Positions 1-7,026 of a DNA stretch of 18,269 bases are shown here, in pieces (positions within the stretch are counted from its first letter, which is position 1; each line of letters begins with the position of its first letter). The notes below the pieces were generated by a model, which saw only the letters and a list, made by a program, of their open reading frames with translations, did not search any database and had not been told where the DNA came from. Source of the stretch: Nitrospirota bacterium. GTDB lineage: Bacteria > Nitrospirota > Thermodesulfovibrionia > Thermodesulfovibrionales > UBA1546. Position numbers and translations under genes: made by a program. The stretch spans positions 1 to 18,269 of the forward strand of contig SCSY01000166.1 in assembly GCA_004298625.1 (NCBI GenBank). The letters are read 5' to 3'.

Positions 1-13
1 CACTTCCCTCCTC
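1..13 (-). promoter_or_regulatory. Possible ribosome binding site of a divergent gene lying outside the window
   Basis: Read on the minus strand, the first bases give a GAGGAGGGA purine run pointing out of the window. This resembles a Shine-Dalgarno for a gene that starts at or just beyond position 1 and diverges from the response regulator. A GTG at 3-1 would be only about three bases from the GGAGG, so the real start is more likely beyond the edge. No coding sequence of that gene is visible. Confidence 0.25.
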
Positions 14-42
14 TATTAAGAGCTTTTGTTATACGAAAATCC

Positions 43-71
43 TTGACTTTTCTGCGGTTTAGCAATAAAAT
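43..71 (+). promoter_or_regulatory. Sigma-70 type promoter for the response regulator (and perhaps valS-nadC)
   Basis: TTGACT at 43-48 and TAAAAT at 66-71 are separated by exactly 17 bases, close to the housekeeping consensus. A transcript starting near 78 would carry a short leader with an AGAAGGAG ribosome binding site at 85-92, seven bases before the ATG at 100. No terminator is visible between this gene and valS or nadC, so the promoter could serve all three. Confidence 0.6.
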
Positions 72-99
72 TTTGGAAATATATAGAAGGAGTTAAATT

Positions 100-1185
100 A
101 TGGCGCGTAAGCTGCTTCTTGCCGATGATAGCATTACAATACAGAAAGTAGTAGAGCTCGTCCTTGCCGAGGAAGGGTTTGAGATCAAGGCCGTTAATAA
201 CGGCGAGGAAGCTCTTGCGGCCGCTGCGACGTTTAAACCCGATATAGTCCTTGCCGATATAGAGATGCCGAAGATGAACGGTTATCAATTATGCGAAAAA
301 CTGAAAACAAATCCTTCAACCAAAAACATTCCCGTCATACTTCTTTCGGGCGCCTTTGAGCCGCTTGATGAAGAGCTTGCAAGGCAAATAAAGGCAGATG
401 GTTTTGTTGTCAAACCATTTGAGTCTCAGGAATTAATCGGCAAGATAAATGCTTTTCTGATACCGCAGGCAGCGATGGCGGCAGAGGCAGAAGAGGCCGT
501 AGCAGTGGAAGCTATGGCAATTGAAGCCGAGGCAGAGGCGGTTGTTGCAGAGGCTGTCGGCGCTGAGGAAGACCTCTGGTCCATGGAAGCAATGGAAGAG
601 GTTCCCGCAGAGGCGGCTGCCATTGAAGAAGTCCTGGCAGAAGCCGTGCCGGAAGAGAGCGGTGTGGAAGAGGCATTTGCAGTTGCAGAAGAAATAAACG
701 TCGCCGAGGCATTAGAAGAGGCGGATATAAGCGCAGAGGCAGTTTTTGCCCAGGCAGTTGAAGCCCCTGCGGAAGAAGCAGAGCTTGCAGAAGAGATGGC
801 TGCGCCTGTATATGAGAAAAAAATTGTTTCAGCCCCGGAACCTTTACAGAGACAAAGACAGATGCCTGAAATGGCGTTTCCGGCAAAAGAAGAACTGACA
901 TCCATATTTAAAAAGGCGGCAGAGGAAAGGGTTGCATCCTTCCTGTCAACAATGGATATCAAAAGCTCGCTGCTTTCATCGCTTACGCCCTCATTAAAGG
1001 ATTCTATTGAAAAAGTTTTATGGGAGATTGCTCCTGAGCTTACCGAAAAAATTCTCAGGGAGATGCTTCAGAGTTCGCTTGCATCATTAAGCAAGGAAAT
1101 TGAAAAGGTTATATGGGAGACTGTTCCAGAGATTGCGGAAAGACTGATTGCAAGAGAAATAGAGAAGATTAAGTCAGAGATATAG
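100..1185 (+). CDS. CheY-type response regulator with Ala/Glu-rich linker and repeated C-terminal helical motif
   Basis: Residues 1-120 form a complete receiver domain: acidic pair D9-D10, phospho-acceptor D53 in LADIEMP, S83 in the LLSG strand and K105 in VVKPF. It should therefore be a working phosphorylation switch. Residues about 122-240 are a low-complexity linker made almost entirely of Ala, Glu and Val. The C-terminus (about 265-361) is helical and carries a 16-residue motif twice, at 303-318 (IEKVLWEIAPELTEKI) and 334-349 (IEKVIWETVPEIAERL), 31 residues apart. There is no DNA-binding or enzymatic output domain, so the tail probably acts by protein contacts, as in FrzS-like receiver plus coiled-coil proteins (inference). 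The start is set by AGAAGGAG at 85-92. No histidine kinase is adjacent. Confidence 0.85.
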   Translation: MARKLLLADDSITIQKVVELVLAEEGFEIKAVNNGEEALAAAATFKPDIVLADIEMPKMNGYQLCEKLKTNPSTKNIPVILLSGAFEPLDEELARQIKADGFVVKPFESQELIGKINAFLIPQAAMAAEAEEAVAVEAMAIEAEAEAVVAEAVGAEEDLWSMEAMEEVPAEAAAIEEVLAEAVPEESGVEEAFAVAEEINVAEALEEADISAEAVFAQAVEAPAEEAELAEEMAAPVYEKKIVSAPEPLQRQRQMPEMAFPAKEELTSIFKKAAEERVASFLSTMDIKSSLLSSLTPSLKDSIEKVLWEIAPELTEKILREMLQSSLASLSKEIEKVIWETVPEIAERLIAREIEKIKSEI

Positions 1186-1192
1186 ATACAGG

Positions 1193-1258
1193 TATTAGGG
1201 CTTAGGGATTGGTGAAAACTCCACGAACTAAATCCTAATCCCCAGTCCCAAATCCCCG
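1193..1258. repeat. Two facing blocks of degenerate 7-nt tandem repeats between the response regulator and valS
   Basis: The left block reads TATTAGG, GCTTAGG, GATTGGT (1193-1213). The right block reads AATCCTA, ATCCCCA, GTCCCAA, ATCCCCG (1231-1258). The right block is roughly the reverse complement of the left, so the pair could fold into an imperfect stem around 1214-1230. It ends eight bases before the valS ATG, leaving no obvious Shine-Dalgarno for valS. The period of seven matches the other arrays in this window. Confidence 0.65.
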
Positions 1259-1266
1259 ATTAAATT

Positions 1267-3966
1267 ATGGCAGAGTTAAACAAAAGTTATATTCCTGAAG
1301 GAATAGAAGAGAAATGGTACGAGCTCTGGGTTCGCGAAGGCTATTTCAAGCCTGAGATAAATCCCTCCGGAAAGCCGTATTCGATTGTAATGCCTCCGCC
1401 GAATGTAACAGGCTCATTGCACATGGGCCATGCCCTTAATGCAACACTTCAGGATGTTCTGGCGCGCTGGAAGAGGATGTGCGGTTTTAAAGTGCTCTGG
1501 GTTCCGGGCACCGACCATGCAGGCATTGCGACCCAGAACGTGGTTGAACGTCAACTTGCAGCAGAGAAACTTACCAGGCAGCAGCTTGGAAGAGAGGCGT
1601 TCATTGAAAGAGTATGGAAGTGGAAGGCTGAATACGGCGGCAGAATAATTCATCAGCTTAAAAGAATGGGAGCATCCTGCGACTGGTCGAGGGAGAGATT
1701 TACTCTGGATGAAGGCCTTTCAAAGGCTGTCAGAGAGGTCTTTGTAAGACTTTATGAAGAAGGCTTGATTTACCAGGATAACAGATTGATAAACTGGTGT
1801 CCCCGATGCCACACGGCATTGTCGGATCTTGAGGTCGAGCACGAAGAACTTGACGGCTCATTGACTCATATAAGATATCCCTTCTCGGACGGAAGCGGAC
1901 ACATCACTGTCGCTACAACAAGGCCTGAGACCATGCTCGGCGATAGTGCTGTTGCGGTAAATCCGGCAGACGAAAGGTATAGGGATTCGATAGGTAAAAC
2001 CATCTCTCTTCCTCTGACGGGCAGAAAGATCCCCGTAGTTTCAGACACAGCGGTTGACATGGAATTCGGCACAGGAGCGGTAAAGGTTACGCCTGCTCAT
2101 GATTTTAATGACGAGGCCATTGCAAAAAGACAGAGCCCTTCACTCCCTTTTGTGATTGTCATAGATGATAATGCAAAGATGACCTCTGAGGCAGGAGCGA
2201 AATATTCAGGGCTTGACAGGTATGAGTGCAGGAAGCGAGTCCTGCTCGAACTCAGGGAACTGGATCTCATAGAAAAAGAAGAAAAGCACCGTCATGCAGT
2301 GGGGCACTGTTACAGGTGCAAAACGATGATTGAGCCGTTGCCGACACTTCAGTGGTATGTGAATGTCCAGTCCCTGGCAAAAGATGCAATGAATGTTGTG
2401 AAACAGAAGAAGATAAAGATATCCCCTGAGTCATGGGAAAATGCATATTTCGGATGGATGGAAAATATAAAGGACTGGTGCATCTCGCGTCAGATATGGT
2501 GGGGGCACAGGATTCCGGCATGGTATTGTCAAGAATTGCGGAATGCGGATTGCAGAATGCGGAATGGCGTTATCGTATCCCGTGAAGCGCCGAAGGAATG
2601 TCCTTTCTGCGGCTCTCAGAAGCTTGTGCAGGATGAGGATGTGCTTGACACGTGGTTTTCATCTGCGCTCTGGCCTTTTTCAACCCTGGGCTGGCCTGAA
2701 GACACATCTGAACTAAAGGCATTCTATCCAACAAGTGTCCTTGTTACGGCCTTTGACATACTTTTTTTCTGGGTTGCAAGGATGATAATGATGGGGCTTA
2801 AGTTTATGGGAGATGTGCCTTTCCGGGATGTATATATACACGCAATTATCCGGGATGCATCCGGACAGAAGATGTCCAAATCAAAGGGTAATGTAGTTGA
2901 CCCGTTGATTCTGATTGAAAAATACGGCACAGATGCATTCAGGTTTACGCTGTGCGCATTTGCCGCGCAGGGCAGGGACATTAAATTCGCAGAAGAAAGA
3001 GTCGAGGGCTACAGGCACTTTGTGAACAAACTCTGGAACGCGACAAGATTTATAATGATGAATATAGAGCCGGTCAGCGGTCAGCGGTCAGCTATCAGCA
3101 TAAAGAGCCCGGAGAAACTTGATCTTGCAAGCAGATGGATATTGAGCAGGCTCAGCGCAACTGTTGATGAGGTCAATGCCTCGCTAAATGATTACAGGTT
3201 TAATGACGCGGCAAACAGCATCTATCACTTTGTATGGCATGAGTTCTGTGACTGGTATATTGAACTCTCAAAGGCGGAGATGAATAATTCGGAGTCACGG
3301 GAAGGTGTTATCTGGTGTCTTCTTCATACGCTTGAGACCTCTCTCAGGCTTCTTCATCCGTTCATGCCTTTTGTGACTGAAGAGATATGGCAAAACCTTT
3401 CAGAATACAGAATTCAGAATACAGAATTCAGAAGCATCATGATAGCTGAATATCCGAGGTCTCTGCCGAGGGACCAACAGGCAGAGGAGGAGATGTCTTA
3501 TATCACAGACGCAATAATGGGTATACGCAATGTGAGGGGCGAGCTTAATGTCTCCCCTGCGCTGGAGATAAAGGCATTGATAAAGACCTTCTCTGATAAG
3601 ACGGATTCGGTTCTTAAGAATAATAGCCATCACATAAGGAAGCTTGCAAGACTTTCAGGGGTGGAGATAGGGTCTGCTGTAAAAAAGCCTGCGGACTCTG
3701 CCGCAGCCATAAAAGAATCTATTGAGATATACGTGCCGCTTAAAGGACTTTTGAATATTGACGCAGAACTTGACAGGCTTATCAAAGAGATGAAAAAAGT
3801 TGAGGAGTCTATAATTTTTATTGACAGGAAGCTTATGAGCGAGGATTTTATCCAGAGGGCTCCTGAGGCTGTCGTCAAAAAGGAAAAGGCCAAATACGGG
3901 GAACTTACGGCAAAAAAAGAAAGGCTCGAAGAGAATATTAAAAAATTAAAAGAGATGGCAGGATAA
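1267..3966 (+). CDS. valS: Valine--tRNA ligase
   Basis: Cytoplasmic class I aminoacyl-tRNA synthetase that charges tRNA-Val and edits mischarged threonine. It has the HIGH-type signature HMGH at 52-55 inside PPPNVTGS, the CP1 editing-domain motif TTRPETM at 217-223, the catalytic-core block WCISRQIWWGHRIPAW, and KMSKS at 535-539. An anticodon-binding domain follows, and a C-terminal coiled-coil arm occupies about 830-899. At 899 residues it is normal for the family. Three stretches, residues 423-434, 602-611 and 712-723, are encoded by 7-nt tandem repeats and look like tolerated insertions in surface loops. No good Shine-Dalgarno precedes the ATG, because a repeat block lies directly upstream. 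nadC begins two bases after the stop, so the two are almost certainly cotranscribed. Confidence 0.97.
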   Translation: MAELNKSYIPEGIEEKWYELWVREGYFKPEINPSGKPYSIVMPPPNVTGSLHMGHALNATLQDVLARWKRMCGFKVLWVPGTDHAGIATQNVVERQLAAEKLTRQQLGREAFIERVWKWKAEYGGRIIHQLKRMGASCDWSRERFTLDEGLSKAVREVFVRLYEEGLIYQDNRLINWCPRCHTALSDLEVEHEELDGSLTHIRYPFSDGSGHITVATTRPETMLGDSAVAVNPADERYRDSIGKTISLPLTGRKIPVVSDTAVDMEFGTGAVKVTPAHDFNDEAIAKRQSPSLPFVIVIDDNAKMTSEAGAKYSGLDRYECRKRVLLELRELDLIEKEEKHRHAVGHCYRCKTMIEPLPTLQWYVNVQSLAKDAMNVVKQKKIKISPESWENAYFGWMENIKDWCISRQIWWGHRIPAWYCQELRNADCRMRNGVIVSREAPKECPFCGSQKLVQDEDVLDTWFSSALWPFSTLGWPEDTSELKAFYPTSVLVTAFDILFFWVARMIMMGLKFMGDVPFRDVYIHAIIRDASGQKMSKSKGNVVDPLILIEKYGTDAFRFTLCAFAAQGRDIKFAEERVEGYRHFVNKLWNATRFIMMNIEPVSGQRSAISIKSPEKLDLASRWILSRLSATVDEVNASLNDYRFNDAANSIYHFVWHEFCDWYIELSKAEMNNSESREGVIWCLLHTLETSLRLLHPFMPFVTEEIWQNLSEYRIQNTEFRSIMIAEYPRSLPRDQQAEEEMSYITDAIMGIRNVRGELNVSPALEIKALIKTFSDKTDSVLKNNSHHIRKLARLSGVEIGSAVKKPADSAAAIKESIEIYVPLKGLLNIDAELDRLIKEMKKVEESIIFIDRKLMSEDFIQRAPEAVVKKEKAKYGELTAKKERLEENIKKLKEMAG
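2534..2568. repeat. 7-nt tandem repeat inside valS (GAATGCG type, five units)
   Basis: The units read AATTGCG, GAATGCG, GATTGCA, GAATGCG, GAATGGC. They encode about residues 423-434, between the RIPAWYC block and the VIVSRE strand, where ValRS proteins usually have only a short CxxCG-type turn. The array keeps the reading frame. Confidence 0.8.
3072..3099. repeat. 7-nt tandem repeat inside valS (GGTCAGC type, four units)
   Basis: Three perfect GGTCAGC units are followed by TATCAGC. They encode PVSGQRSAIS, joining the end of the catalytic core to the anticodon-binding domain. The same unit family, in reverse orientation, occurs at 15600-15627 at the start of the lipoprotein gene. Confidence 0.85.
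3401..3435. repeat. 7-nt tandem repeat inside valS (CAGAATW type, five units)
   Basis: The units are CAGAATA, CAGAATT, CAGAATA, CAGAATT, CAGAAGC. They encode SEYRIQNTEFRS (residues 712-723) between the conserved FVTEEIWQNL helix and the SIMIAEYP strand of the anticodon-binding domain. Confidence 0.85.
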
Positions 3967-3968
3967 TT

Positions 3969-4811
3969 ATGGAAATACCGCACAGCGTCAAAGAAATAAT
4001 CCGCATGGCTCTCGAGGAAGACATAGGGAACGGCGATATAACAACCTCGCTTCTTATACCGGAAGAAAATGAATCAAGGGCCTTGCTAATAGCAAAAGGA
4101 AATTTTGTTGTTGCCGGCCTCCCGTTTGTCAAAGAGGTTTTGGACATGCTCTCTGCAGGAACGCAATTTACTATTTTTATCAACGACGGTTCAAAGGTGA
4201 CAAAAGGGGATATGATTGCAGAAGTCTATGGAAAGACAAGAACGCTCCTTGCAGGAGAGAGGGTCGCTCTTAATATACTTCAGCGCCTTTCCGGCATTGC
4301 AACGCTTACGAACATGTTTGCAGAAAAGGTGCTTGGACTGAACGCGAAAATTGTAGATACAAGGAAGACCACCCCGGGCCTCAGATTTATGGAAAAATAT
4401 GCCGTGAGGATAGGCGGGGGCAGCAACCACAGGTTCGGCCTTTTTGACGGCATACTGATAAAGGATAATCACATAGAGGCTGTCGGAAGCATAACAGAGG
4501 CCCTGCGCCTGACCAAAGAAAGGCATCATCTTGCAAAGGTCGAGGTTGAGGTGGAAAACCTTAAGGACCTCAAAGAGGCGGCAGAGGGCGGAGCTGATAT
4601 TGTAATGCTCGATAACATGTCCGTCGGGAACATGAGAGAGGCTGTAAAGATTGCACGCGGCATACAAAGAAATATAATCCTTGAGGCCTCAGGGAATGTA
4701 ACCCTGGATAATGTCAGGGAGATTGCAGAGACAGGCGTAGATTTAATCTCGATAGGCGCGCTCACCCATTCCGCAACTGCTGCCGATATAAGCATGAAAA
4801 TAGTGAGGTAA
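3969..4811 (+). CDS. nadC: Nicotinate-nucleotide pyrophosphorylase (quinolinate phosphoribosyltransferase)
   Basis: Converts quinolinate and PRPP to nicotinate mononucleotide, CO2 and pyrophosphate in de novo NAD synthesis. The 280 residues cover the whole family. Visible signatures are the N-terminal EDIGNGDITT, GERVALNILQRLSGIAT, the substrate-binding DTRKTTPGLR, the basic loop GGGSNHRFGLFDGILIKDNH, VEVEVENL, ADIVMLDNM and LEASGNVTL, with the barrel closing at ISIGALTHS. The ATG lies two bases after the valS stop, and the weak GGCAGGA is inside valS, so translation is probably coupled to valS. nadA and nadB are not in the window. A strong terminator follows. Confidence 0.96.
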   Translation: MEIPHSVKEIIRMALEEDIGNGDITTSLLIPEENESRALLIAKGNFVVAGLPFVKEVLDMLSAGTQFTIFINDGSKVTKGDMIAEVYGKTRTLLAGERVALNILQRLSGIATLTNMFAEKVLGLNAKIVDTRKTTPGLRFMEKYAVRIGGGSNHRFGLFDGILIKDNHIEAVGSITEALRLTKERHHLAKVEVEVENLKDLKEAAEGGADIVMLDNMSVGNMREAVKIARGIQRNIILEASGNVTLDNVREIAETGVDLISIGALTHSATAADISMKIVR

Positions 4812-4815
4812 AAGG

Positions 4816-4847
4816 AAAAACTAAGGCGGTGAACCGCCTTAGTTTTT
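4816..4847. terminator. Bidirectional intrinsic terminator between nadC and the rhodanese operon
   Basis: A perfect 14-bp stem (left arm 4816-4829, right arm 4834-4847, core CTAAGGCGG/CCGCCTTAG) closes on the tetraloop TGAA. The arms begin with an A run and end with a T run, so the hairpin works in both directions. It lies between two convergent genes, just after the nadC stop and about 28 bases before the stop of the small exported protein. Confidence 0.92.
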
Positions 4848-4875
4848 GAAGAGACTTTGAATTGTCGGATGAATC

Positions 4876-5148
4876 TTAATAGCCTCCGGTCAAAGGTTTA
4901 ACCTGTTTAGTTGCCTTCCCATCCTTGATTACTACGCTGTCGCCGACCTTGATATCTGCCGCGTCTTTTACTTTGACTTTTGTCTCTTTTCCTTTATCGT
5001 CTTTTACGGTAAATTCATATTCGGTAACCTCAATCCTGGTGACAGAGCCTTTAATCATGCCTTTTTCTTCTTTGTGTCCTGAATAACTTACGCTTAAAAT
5101 GCCGAGCGTAAGCAGCAAGGCCATAAACAATGTAAAAATAGTCTTCAT
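4876..5148 (-). CDS. Small exported protein, predicted beta-rich domain, function unknown
   Basis: A 90-residue protein with a typical Sec signal peptide (MKTIF, hydrophobic core to about residue 20, cleavage probably near SVSYSG). The mature part is about 65 residues, highly charged and alternating. Its strands, such as KGSVTRIEV, YEFTVKDDKG and GDSVVIKDG, suggest a small beta-barrel or OB-like fold, as in many short periplasmic proteins that control a redox or metal environment. I cannot name the family with confidence. A strong AAGGAGGG (5156-5163) precedes the ATG. It lies 36 bases downstream of the exported rhodanese on the same strand and is probably cotranscribed, which suggests a shared periplasmic role (inference). 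Confidence 0.8.
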   Translation of the reverse strand: MKTIFTLFMALLLTLGILSVSYSGHKEEKGMIKGSVTRIEVTEYEFTVKDDKGKETKVKVKDAADIKVGDSVVIKDGKATKQVKPLTGGY

Positions 5149-5184
5149 CTTATTTCCCTCCTTTTTAAAATTCGTATGAGCAAA

Positions 5185-6162
5185 TTATTTCTTCATTTCC
5201 TCAACTGTTTTTTTCAGTTCCTCTATTGCCTTTATTGCATCGTTTGCTTTTACGAAGTCATACCAGTTCTCATTTGCAACAGGGCAACCCACGTTGCTGC
5301 CGTAAACAATCCATGAATCGTCATAATTTGCAGGGTCTTTAAAGCCCATAAGTCGCAGCTCTAAATAAGTGAGAGTAGAGCGTGTGCCTGTCTGGCAGTA
5401 GGCTATTGTGCGTTTATTTTTATCGAGCCTGGCAAAAAATTTTTCAAGGTCCTCCATTGCATGGATTTTTCCTGTCTGCACATCATAGGTATTGATATGG
5501 GAAACATTTATTGTAGTGTTTGGTATATGGCCTCCCCTGAGCGCCCTTATGTCGGAACCCTTATGTTCCTTTTCCGTCCTTGAATCAATTACGTTTGCGT
5601 CCTTAATCTCTCCCTTTGCTATTTTTACCACCTCGTCTGTTGTTGCAGTCCTGCCCTTGACAACCTTTGCCTTGAATGCAGCGGGCTGTAATTTGGTCTC
5701 GGACTTATCGAGCGACTTGCCTGCCTCCTGCCATGCCTCGATGCCGCCGTTCAGGAAAAGGACTTTATCGTGCCCGAGGTGCTCAAGGCACCAGAAGGCA
5801 ACAGTGGCGCTGGTTATAAGTTTGGCATCGGCATAGACGACAACATTCTTATCCGCGCTTATTCCTGCAGTGCCTAATATTTTTTCCAGATCTTCGGTCT
5901 TTTTTACCCTGAAAGAAGAATCCCTGAGAACCTTTCCGCATGCGCCGCCGAGGTTTATTGCCCCGGGGATATGACCTGCTGCATAAGCCTTTTCGTCACG
6001 GCAGTCTATGACCACCCATTTCCCCATGTTTTTTTCTACGTCTGCCGGCGCTGCCAGTAATTGCGGATTTTCATATTCGGCGCAGTAAGCGGCAGGGACG
6101 CCCATGAAAAGAAAGATAATGATCGCGCACAAGGCTGCCTTATTTGTTACATCCTTCAGCAT
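5185..6162 (-). CDS. Exported two-domain rhodanese (thiosulfate sulfurtransferase-like)
   Basis: Transfers sulfane sulfur through a cysteine persulfide, for example from thiosulfate to an acceptor. Residues 1-28 are a Sec signal peptide (hydrophobic core about 9-22), placing it in the periplasm. The N-terminal rhodanese module (about 32-150) has the CH2A motif VIDCRDEKAYAAGHIPGA, but D112 replaces the active cysteine, the usual inactive first domain. The C-terminal module (about 172-300) has VIDSRTEKEH and the active-site loop C256-QTGT-R261, so it should be catalytic. A short charged helix ends the protein. The start is supported by GAAGGAGGT five bases upstream. Length 325 fits tandem rhodaneses with a leader. 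Substrate specificity cannot be read from the sequence. Confidence 0.92.
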   Translation of the reverse strand: MLKDVTNKAALCAIIIFLFMGVPAAYCAEYENPQLLAAPADVEKNMGKWVVIDCRDEKAYAAGHIPGAINLGGACGKVLRDSSFRVKKTEDLEKILGTAGISADKNVVVYADAKLITSATVAFWCLEHLGHDKVLFLNGGIEAWQEAGKSLDKSETKLQPAAFKAKVVKGRTATTDEVVKIAKGEIKDANVIDSRTEKEHKGSDIRALRGGHIPNTTINVSHINTYDVQTGKIHAMEDLEKFFARLDKNKRTIAYCQTGTRSTLTYLELRLMGFKDPANYDDSWIVYGSNVGCPVANENWYDFVKANDAIKAIEELKKTVEEMKK

Positions 6163-6200
6163 CTTGACCTCCTTCTTGAGTTTTAATTTTCTCTACTAAA

Positions 6201-6229
6201 TACATATCACAAAAAAATGCGGTCTGCAA
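6201..6229 (-). promoter_or_regulatory. Candidate promoter of the rhodanese operon
   Basis: On the minus strand TTGCAG (6229-6224) and TATGTA (6206-6201) are 17 bases apart, and the second is preceded by TG as in an extended -10 box. The inferred leader of about 30 bases ends with the strong GAAGGAGGT. The -10 is imperfect. Confidence 0.4.
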
Positions 6230-6311
6230 GTTTTTTTTGCAAGAATGTTACGCCAAGATCACATAAAACAGTTGCATGCGTGCAGACTTTCCCGATAGGT
6301 GGCGTCCCCGC

Positions 6312-6341
6312 TTGCCTTTTTTGAGTGATGAGGGATAAGAT
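6312..6341 (+). promoter_or_regulatory. Weak candidate promoter for the toxin-antitoxin pair
   Basis: TTGCCT at 6312-6317 and TAAGAT at 6336-6341 are separated by 18 bases, each matching four of six consensus positions. It lies 17 bases before the GGAGGT of the toxin gene. No clear operator palindrome is visible, although autorepression by the antitoxin would be expected for this family. Confidence 0.3.
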
Positions 6342-6370
6342 AAGAAGGAAAAATTATTGGAGGTCCCGCC

Positions 6371-6661
6371 CTGTCATTTATTCTTGATGATATAATATGG
6401 TTAGACACAGTTGTTGAAAAACTTGCATGGAAGCATAATGTATTGCCGCATGAAGTGGAAGATGTTTTATCGGGCAAATGCAGGATTTTCAAACAAGAGA
6501 GCGGCGACGTTGAAGGGGAAGATTTATACAATGCCCTTGGCAGGGCAGAAAGCGGGCGATATCTTTCAGTATTTTTTATTAAGAAACTCAATAGCAGGGC
6601 ATTGATTATAACTGCGAGGGACATGAACAGGAGGGAGAGATTGAGATATGAAAAAAAGTAA
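6371..6661 (+). CDS. BrnT-family toxin, probably with a CTG start
   Basis: About 96 residues with the BrnT layout: an early tryptophan (DDIIWLD), a helix ending in AWKHNVLPHEVEDVL, a central YNALGRAESGRYLSVFF hairpin and the C-terminal ITARDMNRRERLRYEKK, the most conserved block of the family. BrnT toxins are small RNases of type II toxin-antitoxin systems. The frame is open back to 6344 but has no ATG, GTG or TTG before a TTG at 6443, which would remove the first helix. The CTG at 6371 lies six bases after a perfect GGAGGT (6359-6364) and gives the expected N-terminus. An ATT at 6380 is the alternative. The antitoxin gene overlaps the 3' end by 14 bases in another frame, as is usual for such pairs. 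Confidence 0.75.
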   Translation: MSFILDDIIWLDTVVEKLAWKHNVLPHEVEDVLSGKCRIFKQESGDVEGEDLYNALGRAESGRYLSVFFIKKLNSRALIITARDMNRRERLRYEKK

Positions 6662-6887
6662 ATCGAAATCAATGACAATAGCAGAGGCGAGCGATTTTTT
6701 TGATGAGCACGATCTGTTTGAGGCAGGTGATATAAAAGAAGTAACAGATATCAAGTTCAGCCTCAAAAAGAAGCAATATGTCGGCCTTGATACGGAGCTA
6801 TTTAAAAAAATCAGGAGCAGGGCTAAAAGACTCCATAAAAGTGAAGACACATTAATTAAGGAGTGGCTGACAGAAAAAGTGGGATAA
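6648..6887 (+). CDS. CopG/BrnA-like ribbon-helix-helix antitoxin
   Basis: A 79-residue basic protein. The N-terminal half, with TIAEASDFFDEHDLFE, resembles the toxin-wrapping segment of the PF12441 CopG antitoxin family. The C-terminal half reads as a ribbon-helix-helix: strand KQYVGLD (42-48), helix ELFKKIRSRAKRLH (50-63) and helix SEDTLIKEWLTEKV. It should neutralise the upstream BrnT-like RNase and bind its own promoter (known for the family). The ATG overlaps the toxin end by 14 bases, and AGGAGGG at 6629-6635 lies about 12 bases upstream, a rather long spacing. The next base pairs are repeat-like and gene-free. Confidence 0.78.
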   Translation: MKKSKSKSMTIAEASDFFDEHDLFEAGDIKEVTDIKFSLKKKQYVGLDTELFKKIRSRAKRLHKSEDTLIKEWLTEKVG

Positions 6888-6892
6888 CTGCC

Positions 6893-6989
6893 TCTACCTT
6901 TCTCGCTTGCTAACTTCCGACTTTTGCAAACTTATACTTGTTTTCACTTGACCCCTTGACCCCTCGAATCCTTTTGCCTCAGCGAATCA
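6893..6989. repeat. Degenerate 8-nt periodic array, NNNNNCTT type
   Basis: After the antitoxin stop, CTT recurs at an eight-base interval over most of the block: CTCGCTT, GCTAACTT, then later GACCCCTT, GACCCCTC, GAATCCTT, with TTGACCCC repeated exactly. Read on the other strand the units begin with AAG. A similar array in the opposite orientation lies at 8369-8410, sharing the 9-mer GCAAGCGAG. The TCAGCC/GGCTGA dyad that follows (around 6987-7000) has no T run and is not called a terminator. Confidence 0.5.
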
Positions 6990-7026
6990 GCCGTGGCTGA
7001 GCCCCCTTGCAGTTTAGCGTCTTCGC

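Noticed and set aside
426..962. Long Ser/Ala-rich open frame antisense to the response regulator, plus a second one at 512-901
   Set aside because: It is the complement of the Ala/Glu linker codons, whose bias removes stop codons on the other strand; the product is low complexity and has no ribosome binding site.
2534..3435. CRISPR-like repeats in valS
   Set aside because: The repeats are uninterrupted 7-base units without spacers, and no cas gene is present.
4191..4667. 158-codon open frame antisense to nadC
   Set aside because: It lies wholly inside a clearly conserved gene, has no recognisable motif and no upstream signals.
6219..6320. Possible riboswitch or structured RNA between the rhodanese and the toxin (GTCTGCA/TGCAGAC arms, GATAGGTGGCGTCCCC)
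   Set aside because: I compared it by eye with c-di-GMP, cobalamin and other riboswitch cores and found no convincing match; the 7-bp arms are 55 bases apart.
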